Shown piece by piece: positions 43,161 through 53,041 of a stretch of DNA of 64,000 bases. This DNA is from Cytophagaceae bacterium (GTDB taxonomy: Bacteria; Bacteroidota; Bacteroidia; Cytophagales; Cyclobacteriaceae): contig CP030886.1 in the NCBI GenBank assembly GCA_006969745.1, positions 496,001 through 560,000 on the forward strand. The letters run 5' to 3'. The notes beneath the pieces were generated by a model. It was given only the letters and a program-made list of their open reading frames with translations. It searched no databases and was not told the origin of the DNA. A program made the translations under genes and the position numbers. Numbering within the stretch: the first letter of the stretch is position 1; the number at the start of each line of letters is the position of its first letter.

Positions 43161-45644
43161 TTAAAATTCTCCGCCACCATCTTCGTCGAATGATCGTGAC
43201 TCTCCTCTTCCTGACCTTTGCTTCTTCTGGTTCAGACGATAGGTAAATGATAGTACAACCGTAGGTCCTCTTCGCCATTGAAATTCAGAGTCTGTTGTAA
43301 AAGTTTCGGTAATGGTTTCCCCTCTGTATTTGCGTGTGTTGAACAGGTCTCTAACATTTAATGCAAGGGTTCCATTGTTTTTTAACACATCTTTGGACAA
43401 TCCTACATCTAAACTCTGTATTGATTTACTGGTGCCTTGCGGTCTGTTTTGTGGTGCTCGGTAAAACCATGAAAGTTGTGCGTTGAATAGTTTTCTGTTT
43501 CTATAGAAGGCTCCCATTCTGGTCGAAACTGTGGTTGCCTCTGCCGAGAATGACTCTCCACCGTCCGTTTGCGAATTGAAGAAATTAATGTTGCTGGTAA
43601 ATCGAATCTTTTGGTTAAGGTCATAATTGATGTTGGTCTCTACTCCAATATCATCTCTAACGCCGAGATTCACAGGAAGTCTTTCTGTTACACCCTCACC
43701 AATAGTTCGTTGAATTCGTTGCACTACGTCTGTGGTGTATCTATAATAAACACCGACATAGATGCTCGCAGATTTTCTGTTTTGTAAAATTCCCACTTCA
43801 TAGGAATCGGTAAACTGCGGCTGTAAATCCGGATTTCCTGCATAGAGACTTAGCGGATTGCTATAAGTTATAAATGGGTTTAAATTTCTAAACCTGGGTC
43901 GTGAGATCCTCCTGCTATAGCTCAATTGGATGGAGGATATTTTGCTGTATTTGTAGGTCAGGTTCGCGCTCGGGAATAAACTGAAATAGTGCTGGCTATT
44001 TGGTTCATATTCCTCACTTGAGGCCTCTTGCTGATTTCTAGGAATCAGCTGCGTATCCAGATTTGTATTTTCTGCTCTTAGCCCTATTTGCCAGGATAAT
44101 TTTTCATACTTGTTACTCAGAATAGCGTAGGCAGCAAAAATTCGCTCTTCAAATGAGAAGTTATTAGTCAGAGCTACAACCTCCTCAAAATTTTGTTCAA
44201 GACCGGATGCTGAGCTATCGGATTCAACGATGTAATTATTGAAAATTGTCCTTCCATTATATCTTGTCCCTAATTCCAATTTAGCTGCCTTGCTAAATGG
44301 ATGTATATAATCTATTTGCATAAGCTGCCGTTCCTCTCCGTTATCGTTTCTTGCACGCTGTACCAGGTCTACAACTGTCCCATTTGAAAAGTTGGTAACA
44401 TCATCAAACAACGATTTTTCGGTCTCTTCACTGTCCTGCTGCTGTAGCGTAAAAGTTAATTTTTGTCCCTTCCTTTCAAATTCACGATTGTAATTCAATT
44501 CGTATTGCCAGTTTACATCATCTTCGTCCTCATTGTCTATTCTGAATCGATCGGAAAATTGCACTCGGTTTCGGTTAAAAAAGTCGTATCCAGTCTGTGT
44601 GGTGTTATCGCTATCCGAATTTCTATAGGATGCAGATAATGTAAGCACGTTTTTCTCAGAGAAATAAATGTCCGAACCGAAGCGTATATTCTGAGATAGA
44701 CTCTTTCTTTCTCGATCGTTGTCTTGATTAATGAAGTATACGGTATCTCTTTCCGGATTATTGAAGGAATTATTAGTAAATCCTTGACCTGGAGAAGTCC
44801 TTGCGGTCACTCCATAGTTCAAAAACCAATTGATCCATCCGGTTCGGTAATTTACATTCACGCTGGCGCCATTGTTAGCAGGAAAACCTCCTTGAACCTG
44901 AAAACTACCATTAAAGCCCTTGGCTCTATCTTTCTTTAATATGATATTGATGATTCCAGCACCTCCTTCAGCATCATATCTGGCAGATGGATTTGTTACT
45001 ATTTCAACACGTTCGATCAAGTTGCCTTGCAATTGTTGTAGACCACCCGTTCCGGACAGTCCTATGAGGCCCGATGGTTTGCCATCAATTAAAATTTGAA
45101 CATTTTCGCTTCCTCTCAAAGACACATTACCATCTACATCCACCTCCACAGATGGGAGATTGGCTAAAAGGTCTGATGCGCTGCCTCCCAGATTGCTTAA
45201 ATCTTTCCCAATATTGTAAATTTTCTTATCCAAAGTAAGCTCCATCTGGGTTCGCTCTGCCTGGACTACTACCTCATTCAAAAGTTTTTCATCTTCCCTA
45301 ATGGCTATTACACCGGCATCAAAAATTTTGTTCTGCTTGGAGATTGATATATCAGATAAGGTGACATCCTGAAATCCCATAAACTGTACCCTCAGATAAT
45401 ATTGACCTGGCTTAATAGGAATATCGAAAATACCGTTCGCATCAGTCAAGCCTCCAGTCACAAGAGAAGAGTCTGCCGCATTAAACACACTGACAGTTGC
45501 GAACTCCAGAGGTTGCGCTGTACCATCTATATGAAGCTTGCCTTTGATTGCAAAAGGTGCGGTAGCCATTTCGTTCGGAGCGTGGCTAAACCCAACAAAA
45601 GAGATGAGTATCAGGCTGACTAATAAAAGGATTTTATTTTTCAT
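43161..45644 (-). CDS. TonB-dependent-receptor-like outer-membrane beta-barrel protein
   Basis: 827 aa. A signal peptide (about 1-20) is followed by a carboxypeptidase-regulatory-like domain (AVSVFNAADSSLVTGGLTD, IFDIPIKPGQYYLRV), a TonB plug (NLGGSASDLLANLPSVEVDV, GSENVQILIDGKPSGL) and a barrel of the outer-membrane beta-barrel family found with many Bacteroidota two-component systems. The tail is Arg/Gly-rich (QKKQRSGRGESRSFDEDGGGEF). It lies 85 bases downstream of the histidine kinase gene on the same strand, so the pair may regulate it. The ligand is unknown. Confidence 0.88.
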   Translation of the reverse strand: MKNKILLLVSLILISFVGFSHAPNEMATAPFAIKGKLHIDGTAQPLEFATVSVFNAADSSLVTGGLTDANGIFDIPIKPGQYYLRVQFMGFQDVTLSDISISKQNKIFDAGVIAIREDEKLLNEVVVQAERTQMELTLDKKIYNIGKDLSNLGGSASDLLANLPSVEVDVDGNVSLRGSENVQILIDGKPSGLIGLSGTGGLQQLQGNLIERVEIVTNPSARYDAEGGAGIINIILKKDRAKGFNGSFQVQGGFPANNGASVNVNYRTGWINWFLNYGVTARTSPGQGFTNNSFNNPERDTVYFINQDNDRERKSLSQNIRFGSDIYFSEKNVLTLSASYRNSDSDNTTQTGYDFFNRNRVQFSDRFRIDNEDEDDVNWQYELNYNREFERKGQKLTFTLQQQDSEETEKSLFDDVTNFSNGTVVDLVQRARNDNGEERQLMQIDYIHPFSKAAKLELGTRYNGRTIFNNYIVESDSSASGLEQNFEEVVALTNNFSFEERIFAAYAILSNKYEKLSWQIGLRAENTNLDTQLIPRNQQEASSEEYEPNSQHYFSLFPSANLTYKYSKISSIQLSYSRRISRPRFRNLNPFITYSNPLSLYAGNPDLQPQFTDSYEVGILQNRKSASIYVGVYYRYTTDVVQRIQRTIGEGVTERLPVNLGVRDDIGVETNINYDLNQKIRFTSNINFFNSQTDGGESFSAEATTVSTRMGAFYRNRKLFNAQLSWFYRAPQNRPQGTSKSIQSLDVGLSKDVLKNNGTLALNVRDLFNTRKYRGETITETFTTDSEFQWRRGPTVVLSFTYRLNQKKQRSGRGESRSFDEDGGGEF

Positions 45645-45729
45645 AATGCAAGGGTAACACTGATATCTGAAGGATGTTTGAGCGAAATTTGAAGCAAATC
45701 TGAAGATTGCTAAATGTTTCTATTTGCGG

Positions 45730-46983
45730 TCAAAACTGGATATGAATGGTATGCAATTCGTTCTGACTATCGTAGCTCAAATCATAATCATAGAAATCGC
45801 AAATTTTCTTAACAATTGCCAATCCTAATCCTGTGGATTTAGCACTTTGATTCGACTTCTTAAATCTTTGGAATAATTCATCAGGTGAAATCTGAAGTTG
45901 AGGTCCTGTATTAATGATCTTTAGATGGTCTGACTTTAGAAAAATTTGAAGCTCTCCTCCTTCCCAATTATGTCTAATTGCGTTATTGATTAGGTTGGTT
46001 AAAAGTAGCTCAATAAGAACACGATCTGCTTGTACAGTAACTCCATGTACTATTTCATCATTTCTTTTAATTTCTTTTAGTTCGATCAGCTCCTTAAATT
46101 CCTCCAGCATTTGATTCAAGGTTGCCGAAAGATCTATTGTCGCTTCATCTACAAATTCACGATTATCAATCTTTGTTATGAGTGAAAGTGCATTGCCAAG
46201 GTGACTCAGCCTCTTGATAGTATTCTGAATAAAACTAAGTTGTTGTATTTGTTCCTCATTAAGGTTGTCCCCATCCATCAGCACCTCAAGCTTACTTTGA
46301 ATTATTGCGATTGGTGTTTGAATTTCATGTGAAGCATTTTCTGAAAATTCTTTAAGCGACTGGTAGTCTGATTTCACCTTATTGGTCATATCTGTCAGAA
46401 AATCATTTAGTCGCCTAAATTCAACTACATTCGACTCTGGAAATCTAATCTTCTGGTCGGGTTTAGTTAGGGAGAAGCTTTTAATTGCAGTCAAAGTATC
46501 GTTGAATGGTCGAAGAACATAATAAGATGCCAGAAATCCTATGATCAATACTGCGGCCAGCAAAATGAGATACATGGTAACCAAAGACTCTGTCAACCCT
46601 TCTCTAATATCATCGGCTTCAACAATAATATCATAAAGGCTTATCTGGTAGCTTTTGCCATTGATGTTTCGAATTGCATCGAGACGTAAATGTGGTTCCA
46701 ATCGCTCAAGCTGGCTATGCATTACCAGTGTATCAGAAAAGGAATCCCGGTCTTCCACATTATCATCCAGGGGAACGACCATCATTTTGGTCCACTTTAT
46801 GGTATCATTTGGAGGTCTTCTCTCCAATCTCAATTGCATTCGATCCAGGCGCTCCATTAAGAATCTTTCTTGTTCACTATTCACCTCGCCCATCAGTATA
46901 TTATAGCTTATAACTCCGCCGATCAGGAAAACAACCAGCGATACCAATACAAAAAGTATCGTAATTCTAACAATCAGATTCAT
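45730..46983 (-). CDS. Sensor histidine kinase
   Basis: 417 aa. Two membrane helices (about 7-27 and 137-157) flank a periplasmic domain of about 110 residues. There follow a HAMP-like linker, HisKA with His219 in NASHEIQTPIAI, and a HATPase domain with LLTNLINNAIRHN and TGLGLAIVKKICDFY. The start overlaps the response regulator stop by 4 bases, so they are one unit. The kinase should phosphorylate that regulator. The signal is unknown. Confidence 0.92.
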   Translation of the reverse strand: MNLIVRITILFVLVSLVVFLIGGVISYNILMGEVNSEQERFLMERLDRMQLRLERRPPNDTIKWTKMMVVPLDDNVEDRDSFSDTLVMHSQLERLEPHLRLDAIRNINGKSYQISLYDIIVEADDIREGLTESLVTMYLILLAAVLIIGFLASYYVLRPFNDTLTAIKSFSLTKPDQKIRFPESNVVEFRRLNDFLTDMTNKVKSDYQSLKEFSENASHEIQTPIAIIQSKLEVLMDGDNLNEEQIQQLSFIQNTIKRLSHLGNALSLITKIDNREFVDEATIDLSATLNQMLEEFKELIELKEIKRNDEIVHGVTVQADRVLIELLLTNLINNAIRHNWEGGELQIFLKSDHLKIINTGPQLQISPDELFQRFKKSNQSAKSTGLGLAIVKKICDFYDYDLSYDSQNELHTIHIQF

Positions 46984-47660
46984 GATTCGTCTTTCATTTT
47001 GTAACCTGCCCCATATACAGTTTTTAAATAGTCGTTTCCGTCGGCGCTGCTGATTTTTTTTCGAAGATTCTTAATATGCTGATAAACAAAATCGAACGAA
47101 TCCATGGTATCCATGTAATCACCCCACAGATGTTCGGCTATCGCTTGCTTAGTTAAAAGTCTATTTTGGTTTACTATGAAATAGTGAAGCAACTCATACT
47201 CTTTTCTGGTCAAATCAAGCGTTGTGCCGTTAACAGTAGCTTCTTGTTGATCAAGATTAAGCTCAATCTCTTTGAAGCCAAGTGTTCGCTTGCCTTCTTG
47301 CTTTCGTCGCCTGTAAACAGCATTAGCTCGTGCGTTAAGCTCTGCTAAATGAAACGGTTTTGGAAGGTAGTCATCAGCGCCCATTTCCAGTCCATGAAGC
47401 TTATCAGTTAATGCATTCTTAGCTGAGATAATTACAACGCCCATTTCTGGCCAATTTTCTTTGACCACCTTTAACAATGACAAACCATCACCATCTGGCA
47501 GCATTAAATCAAGCAACAGTACATCATATGAAAAAGCATACAGCTTATCAGTTGCCTTAGAAAAGCTGCTGGCAACCTCGCACACATCTCCTACTTTCGA
47601 GAAGTAATTGCGTACGCCAGATGCCAATTCCTCCTGATCTTCAACAAGTAGCAATTTCAT
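46980..47660 (-). CDS. OmpR-family response regulator
   Basis: 226 aa. The receiver domain has Asp51 in LLLDLMLPDGDG, Lys in ISAKNAL and the acidic pocket VEDQEE. A winged-helix OmpR/PhoB domain follows (LTRKEYELLHYFIVNQNRLL, DFVYQHIKNLRKK, KTVYGAGYKM). It is first in the operon, before its kinase. A -7 element lies 5 bases before the start. Confidence 0.95.
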   Translation of the reverse strand: MKLLLVEDQEELASGVRNYFSKVGDVCEVASSFSKATDKLYAFSYDVLLLDLMLPDGDGLSLLKVVKENWPEMGVVIISAKNALTDKLHGLEMGADDYLPKPFHLAELNARANAVYRRRKQEGKRTLGFKEIELNLDQQEATVNGTTLDLTRKEYELLHYFIVNQNRLLTKQAIAEHLWGDYMDTMDSFDFVYQHIKNLRKKISSADGNDYLKTVYGAGYKMKDES

Positions 47661-47664
47661 ACCA

Positions 47665-47672
47665 CAAACTTA
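47665..47672 (-). promoter_or_regulatory. -7 element before the response regulator
   Basis: TAAGTTTG on the minus strand matches TAnnTTTG and ends 4 bases before the ATG. A TTG lies 16 bases upstream (47689-47691), slightly short for the phylum. If used, the mRNA would be nearly leaderless. Confidence 0.45.
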
Positions 47673-47806
47673 GCGGCTCATTTTGAAGCAATTCTGAATA
47701 TTGTCTGAGTAGTAAAAAATCCAGTTTCTACTCTTACACAAGCGGTTGCTAAATCCACTCATTAATTTCTAAATTCAAGTTCCAAATTATTTAAACAGCT
47801 AGGACT

Positions 47807-50254
47807 ATGAAAAAAATGACAAACTATGCACTCTTGCTACTACTTTCTCTTGGCGTTTTTGCACAAGGAGGATTAGGATATCAAGAGCCACCCAAAGAAA
47901 TTAAAGATTTAATCGATGCGCCCCTTGCACCTTCCGTTCGCATCGATACCAAAGGGGAAAATGTAATATTGCTTTATCGCAATGCCTACAAGACGATTGC
48001 AGAGCTATCGGAAGAAGAATTGCGGCTTGGAGGTCTTAGAATCAATCCGGTAACGAACATCGGTAGCCGTACCACCTTTTACAACAACATAAAGGTGAAA
48101 AAGGCATTTGATCAGAATGCAAAACAAGTTTCTGGATTACCGGAAAATCCTCGGCTCGCATACTTCAGTTGGTCACCAGATGAAAGTATGATGGCATTTA
48201 CTCACACTACAGCAACAGGAGTAGAAATATGGGTCCTTGACGCAAACAAAGGATCAGCAAAAAAACTCACGAACGCAGGAGCAAACGCTAACCTTGGATG
48301 GCCAATGACGTGGTTTGCAGACAGTAAAGCCTTGCTCGTAAAGATGCTGCCAGATGATAGACAGCCGCTGATTAACACGCAAACTGCGGTCCCGACCGGA
48401 CCAACTGTCAGTGTCAGCTCCGGAGAAAAAGCTCAGAATAGAACTTATCAGGACTTGCTAAAAAATCCGGTAGACGAGAAAAATTTTGAGCAATTAGCCA
48501 GATCAGAAATTCACAAAGTAAATCTGGATGGAACTAGTGCCAAGTGGATGGACACTGGCATGTACAGAGGTTTAGATTTCTCACCCGATGGAAAATACGT
48601 TCTACTCACACAAGTCAAACGACCATTTTCCTACCTCGTTCCTTATTATCGATTTGCCTCTCAAACAGCCATTTATGACCTCAATGGCAAGCAAATAAAA
48701 ATGCTATTGGATAGATCAGTAGATGAAGTTCGACCCAAAGGATTTATGTCTACCACTGATCAACCAAGGGGCTTTAATTGGAGAGCGGATAAGCCCTCAA
48801 CAATAGTATGGACTGTGGCTTTGGACGAAGGAGATCCTGCAAAGGAAATGGAATACCGCGACGAGGTGTTTGAATTAAACGCTCCTTTTAATGGCAAGGA
48901 AAGATCTGTGGTGAAAACCAAAAATCGGTTCTCAGGAATCACCTGGGGAACTGATAAGTTGGCAATAGCCTACGACTATTGGTTTGACAATAGAAATACC
49001 AAAACATACACCTTCGATCCCTCTGATAATTCTGTGGAGGCCAAGATTATTTTTGATAGAAACTATCAGGATGCATACAGCAATCCGGGAAACTTTGTCA
49101 CTTCCAAAAACAAGCTGAATCAATATGTACTCACTATGGATGGTGGCAATGCATACTTAATGGGTGATGGATTTACCAAAGAAGGCCAGTTCCCATTTGT
49201 AGACCAGATGAACCTTGAAAGTGGAAAAACCACACGCTTATATCAGTCTGCATATACAGATAAAGTCGAAGATCTGGTAGATGCGATGGACATGAGCAAA
49301 GGAGAAATTTTAGTAAGAATAGAATCTCCAACCGAATATCCAAACTACTACTTGAGAAACATCAAAAAGAAAGTAGCACTAAAGCCGATCACTCAGTTTA
49401 AAAATCCATTTAAAGCCATGCAGGATGTTGAGAAAGAGGTAATTAGCTATAAGCGTGACGATGGTGTTGAGCTTACCGGCACGCTTTATCTGCCAGTGGG
49501 CTATGACAAGGAAAAAAAGGAGAAAATGCCAATGATCATGTGGGCATATCCGGTGGAATACAAGGACAAAGCCAGTGCGGGTCAAAATACCACAAATCCA
49601 AATGAGTTCATTTATCCATGGTACGGCTCTCCGGTATTCTGGGTCACTCGAGGCTATGTTGTACTTGACGATGCTGCCTTTCCTATCATTGGTGAAGGTG
49701 ACGAACAACCGAATGATACCTTTAGAAAACAATTGGTAGCCAATGCCAAAGCAGGAATCGACGCTGTAGACGAGATGGGATACATTGATAGAAATAGAGT
49801 AGCTGTTGGAGGACACTCTTACGGGGCATTTATGGTTGCCAATCTTCTCAGTCATTCTGATCTGTTTGCAGCCGGGATTGCTAGAAGTGGTGCGTATAAC
49901 CGTACACTTACACCATTCGGTTTTCAGCGAGAAGAACGCTCTTATTGGGAAGCGCCGGAGGTGTACAATACCATGTCTCCATTTATGCATGCAGATAAGA
50001 TGAAGACCCCACTACTTCTTGTGCACGGAGAAGCGGATAATAATTCAGGAACCTACCCCATGCAAAGTGAGCGATACTTCAATGCCCTGAAGGGCTTAGG
50101 CGGTCCTGCCAGATTGGTAATGCTACCAAAGGAAAGCCATGGATACAGAGCCAAAGAGAGCATTATGCATGTGTTGTGGGAACAGGATCAATGGCTGGAA
50201 GAGCACGTAAAAAATCGAGACCCGATGGAAACAACCGTTCAGATGGATAAATAA
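47807..50254 (+). CDS. Exported S9 family (prolyl oligopeptidase-type) peptidase
   Basis: 815 aa. A signal peptide (about 1-19, LGVFAQGG) and a beta-propeller part (about 60-500, with WSPDESMMAFTHT and FSPDGKYVLLTQ) precede an alpha/beta hydrolase peptidase domain. The triad is visible: Ser671 in GGHSYGAF, Asp744 in HGEADNNS and His778 in KESHGY. The family cleaves short peptides and dipeptides, here in the periplasm. It matches the large exported S9 enzymes of Bacteroidota. A strong terminator follows. Confidence 0.92.
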   Translation: MKKMTNYALLLLLSLGVFAQGGLGYQEPPKEIKDLIDAPLAPSVRIDTKGENVILLYRNAYKTIAELSEEELRLGGLRINPVTNIGSRTTFYNNIKVKKAFDQNAKQVSGLPENPRLAYFSWSPDESMMAFTHTTATGVEIWVLDANKGSAKKLTNAGANANLGWPMTWFADSKALLVKMLPDDRQPLINTQTAVPTGPTVSVSSGEKAQNRTYQDLLKNPVDEKNFEQLARSEIHKVNLDGTSAKWMDTGMYRGLDFSPDGKYVLLTQVKRPFSYLVPYYRFASQTAIYDLNGKQIKMLLDRSVDEVRPKGFMSTTDQPRGFNWRADKPSTIVWTVALDEGDPAKEMEYRDEVFELNAPFNGKERSVVKTKNRFSGITWGTDKLAIAYDYWFDNRNTKTYTFDPSDNSVEAKIIFDRNYQDAYSNPGNFVTSKNKLNQYVLTMDGGNAYLMGDGFTKEGQFPFVDQMNLESGKTTRLYQSAYTDKVEDLVDAMDMSKGEILVRIESPTEYPNYYLRNIKKKVALKPITQFKNPFKAMQDVEKEVISYKRDDGVELTGTLYLPVGYDKEKKEKMPMIMWAYPVEYKDKASAGQNTTNPNEFIYPWYGSPVFWVTRGYVVLDDAAFPIIGEGDEQPNDTFRKQLVANAKAGIDAVDEMGYIDRNRVAVGGHSYGAFMVANLLSHSDLFAAGIARSGAYNRTLTPFGFQREERSYWEAPEVYNTMSPFMHADKMKTPLLLVHGEADNNSGTYPMQSERYFNALKGLGGPARLVMLPKESHGYRAKESIMHVLWEQDQWLEEHVKNRDPMETTVQMDK

Positions 50255-50277
50255 CGTCTGATTACCAACCTAAATGA

Positions 50278-50305
50278 AGTCGGGCTGCAAAGTCCGGCTT
50301 TTTTA
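50278..50305 (+). terminator. Rho-independent terminator of the S9 peptidase gene
   Basis: AGTCGGGCT pairs with AGTCCGGCT (two G-T pairs) around a GCAA tetraloop and is followed by TTTTTT. Confidence 0.82.
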
Positions 50306-50374
50306 TTTCTGCTTTAAAATACCCCTCATAAAAACCTTATTCTATCCTTTTGTATACTTCATGTACACTATCAA

Positions 50375-50401
50375 TTGATAAAGTTTAATCATTTGATAAA
50401 G
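50375..50401 (+). repeat. Direct repeat TTGATAAAG x2 upstream of the kinase pair
   Basis: Copies at 50375-50383 and 50393-50401, starts 18 bases apart, lie 20-46 bases before the first kinase start. They could be tandem operator half-sites. No promoter is clear in this gap. Confidence 0.35.
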
Positions 50402-50420
50402 AAATTGCAGTCTCGAATAA

Positions 50421-51719
50421 ATGGGACTGATGCAATCAATAAAGGATTTCTTAACTATTGAAGACAAGGAGCTTTCACCCTACGAACAAAAAAAGGTGAA
50501 TCAACTAAATGTGATCAACGCATGCTACGCGGTAATTGCATTTGTACTTGCTGCTTTCAATCTGTTCCTTCATCGATATACTCAGCTTATTATTGAGATA
50601 TCACTTATCGGTACAATATTCTTACCGGCAATTTTGCTCCAAAAAAAAGGTCACTATGTATTAGGGCGAAACTACTTTACGCTATCGATGCTATTCATAA
50701 TGACCACAATGTGCATAATTAATATCAGTAGTGGCGAATTTCTGCAGACACAAAATATCTATTTAACGCTGGCCCCGGCATTGGTAATCCTATATGAAAG
50801 GATACAAAAAGTAATTCTTTATGTCTCTACTATAGCTCTGTTTTTCACCATGCATGTCTACGATTACATGGCAAGAGGCATCGCACTCGATAGCAGCTTC
50901 TTTACAAACTCAATGGTGTATTTAGCAGTTTTGCTTGCCATTTATTATTTCGTAGGATCATACAAAGACGCATTCTTCAGAGTATACCTCGAGCAGTTGG
51001 AATTGATTCGAATTTTAGAAAAGCAAAAAGACGAACTAGAAGATACAAACGAAACCAAAAACAAGCTCTTTTCAATTGTCGCACATGATCTTAAACGTCC
51101 AATGCATATGCTTACCGGCTTGTTGCAAATGGAAGGGAAGATTCCCGAATCTGAACTTAAAAACTATCGTAATCAAGTAAAAGAAAGTGTCGAGGGCATA
51201 AACTCACTGATTGAAAACGTGCTCACATGGGCAAAATCACAACTCGAAGGATTTCACATAAACATTCAACAAACAGAACTAAACCAGCTGTTTTCCACAG
51301 AGATAGATGTATTTAAGGAGCAAGCTTATTTGAAGGGGATAGCTCTTACTTCAGAGATACCAAAGGATCTGAACATCTTCTCAGATCCAAATCACATTTC
51401 TTTAATCATTCGAAATATTATCAATAACAGCATAAAGTTTACACCACCAGAAGGCCAAATTTCAATTACTGCTCGTGAGTGTAGCGATCATGTAGACATC
51501 ATTATAAAAGACACAGGAATCGGGATGGACGAAGAAACGATAGAAAAAATTCAAAATCAGAAATTTGTATCCTCTAAGAATGGAACTCAAGGTGAATCTG
51601 GCTCTGGGCTTGGATTAGTTCTATGCACTGAAACACTTAATAAAATTGGTGGGAAACTTCTTATCGAATCGATCATGGGAAAAGGAAGTCAATTCATCAT
51701 CCATTTGCCCCTCAATTAG
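50421..51719 (+). CDS. Sensor histidine kinase, first of a tandem pair
   Basis: 432 aa. Five to six membrane helices (about 33-175) are followed by a short coiled coil, HisKA with His222 in SIVAHDLKRPMHML, and a HATPase domain (IRNIINNSIKFTPP, DTGIGMD, GSGLGLVLCTETL). There is no extracytoplasmic domain, so it senses through its membrane part. The next gene, 14 bases downstream, is a clear paralogue. No response regulator is nearby, so this is an orphan kinase. Confidence 0.9.
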   Translation: MGLMQSIKDFLTIEDKELSPYEQKKVNQLNVINACYAVIAFVLAAFNLFLHRYTQLIIEISLIGTIFLPAILLQKKGHYVLGRNYFTLSMLFIMTTMCIINISSGEFLQTQNIYLTLAPALVILYERIQKVILYVSTIALFFTMHVYDYMARGIALDSSFFTNSMVYLAVLLAIYYFVGSYKDAFFRVYLEQLELIRILEKQKDELEDTNETKNKLFSIVAHDLKRPMHMLTGLLQMEGKIPESELKNYRNQVKESVEGINSLIENVLTWAKSQLEGFHINIQQTELNQLFSTEIDVFKEQAYLKGIALTSEIPKDLNIFSDPNHISLIIRNIINNSIKFTPPEGQISITARECSDHVDIIIKDTGIGMDEETIEKIQNQKFVSSKNGTQGESGSGLGLVLCTETLNKIGGKLLIESIMGKGSQFIIHLPLN

Positions 51720-51733
51720 AGCCTATCACGTAT

Positions 51734-53041
51734 ATGGTCAAAAAATTATTTAACAATCTTCTGGAAATAAAAGACGAAAGCATATCTCCTTATGCACTTA
51801 GAAAAGTCAATCTTCTCAATAGAATCTCAGCCTTCAGCATTTTTTTGGCAATAATCCTAAATACATCAAACCTGATGCTACAACGCTATCCGCAGTTCGT
51901 CATGGTTTCTATTTTAGTAGTTTTTGTGTTTATCCCAACCATAATTCTCCAAACAAAGAGATACTACTCACTTGCAAAAAACTATTTCTGCTTAAGCCAA
52001 TTGCCATATATGATCGCCGCCTGCCTTTACAATATTTCGGACGGTGAGTTTGTAAATAGCGAAAATATATTCTTAATCCTTGCTCCTGTTTTTGTCATTT
52101 TATATGATAAAGATTTAAAGATTATGCTCTATGGTCTTACATTGGCCTCATTCTTCTCAATAAGGTTATTTGAATACCATGTTCTCAATAAAGAACTTGA
52201 CGATATGTTTTTCATTGCCTCTGCGGTGTATCTGGTCGTCTTCCTAGCAATTTATTATTTCATCAATTCATATATGGATGCTTTTCTTAGAATATGCCAG
52301 TATCAAAAACTTCTAATTGACCAGATGGGCATCCAAAAAAGCCGATTGGAAAAAACCAACGCCACAAAAAACAAACTATTTTCGATAGTTTCCCATGACC
52401 TCAAGCGACCTGTACATATGCTTACCGCATTGTTGCAATTGGAAGACCAACTTCCGTTAAAAGAATTAAAAAAACATCGAAAACAAGTAGAAGAAAATGT
52501 GGTGAGGATTAACACCCTAATAGAAACAGTACTGACTTGGGCCAAGTCTCAATTGGAGGGTTTTGAAATACAAATAGAAGAAGTATCAATAAATCAACTG
52601 ATAGTGACCGAATTGAACGTATTTGACGAACAAATAAAACAGAAGCGCATACATATCGAATTTAATCTGGATGAAGAAGTGAAAATCAAATCTGATTCCA
52701 ATCATCTGGCACTTGTACTTAGAAATATTATCAATAATTGCATCAAGTTTACACCTGGTAAAGGGAAATTAACGATTGATGTTTTTGATCATGAATACCA
52801 TATCGATATCGTCATCAGTGATTCTGGTGTGGGTATGGACAAGCATACCATTCAGGAAATATTAAGAGGAAAATTTACCAATTCTACTGCAGGCACCGAT
52901 GGCGAGCATGGATCAGGATTGGGATTAGCATTGTGCATTGAAACACTTGAAAAAATCGGTGGTACACTATCAATCGAATCAGAGAAAGGTGAAGGAAGTC
53001 AATTCAAAATCCAATTGTCTAAAAGCATTTCAGGCTCCTAA
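51734..53041 (+). CDS. Sensor histidine kinase, second of a tandem pair
   Basis: 435 aa, similar to the first kinase along its length: the N-terminal SPYALRKVNLLNRI matches SPYEQKKVNQLNVI, and the membrane part, HisKA (His221, SIVSHDLKRPVHML) and HATPase (LRNIINNCIKFTPG, GVGMD, GSGLGLALCIETL) correspond. It arose by tandem duplication and is probably cotranscribed. Its last bases overlap the convergent DUF819 gene by 12. Confidence 0.9.
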   Translation: MVKKLFNNLLEIKDESISPYALRKVNLLNRISAFSIFLAIILNTSNLMLQRYPQFVMVSILVVFVFIPTIILQTKRYYSLAKNYFCLSQLPYMIAACLYNISDGEFVNSENIFLILAPVFVILYDKDLKIMLYGLTLASFFSIRLFEYHVLNKELDDMFFIASAVYLVVFLAIYYFINSYMDAFLRICQYQKLLIDQMGIQKSRLEKTNATKNKLFSIVSHDLKRPVHMLTALLQLEDQLPLKELKKHRKQVEENVVRINTLIETVLTWAKSQLEGFEIQIEEVSINQLIVTELNVFDEQIKQKRIHIEFNLDEEVKIKSDSNHLALVLRNIINNCIKFTPGKGKLTIDVFDHEYHIDIVISDSGVGMDKHTIQEILRGKFTNSTAGTDGEHGSGLGLALCIETLEKIGGTLSIESEKGEGSQFKIQLSKSISGS

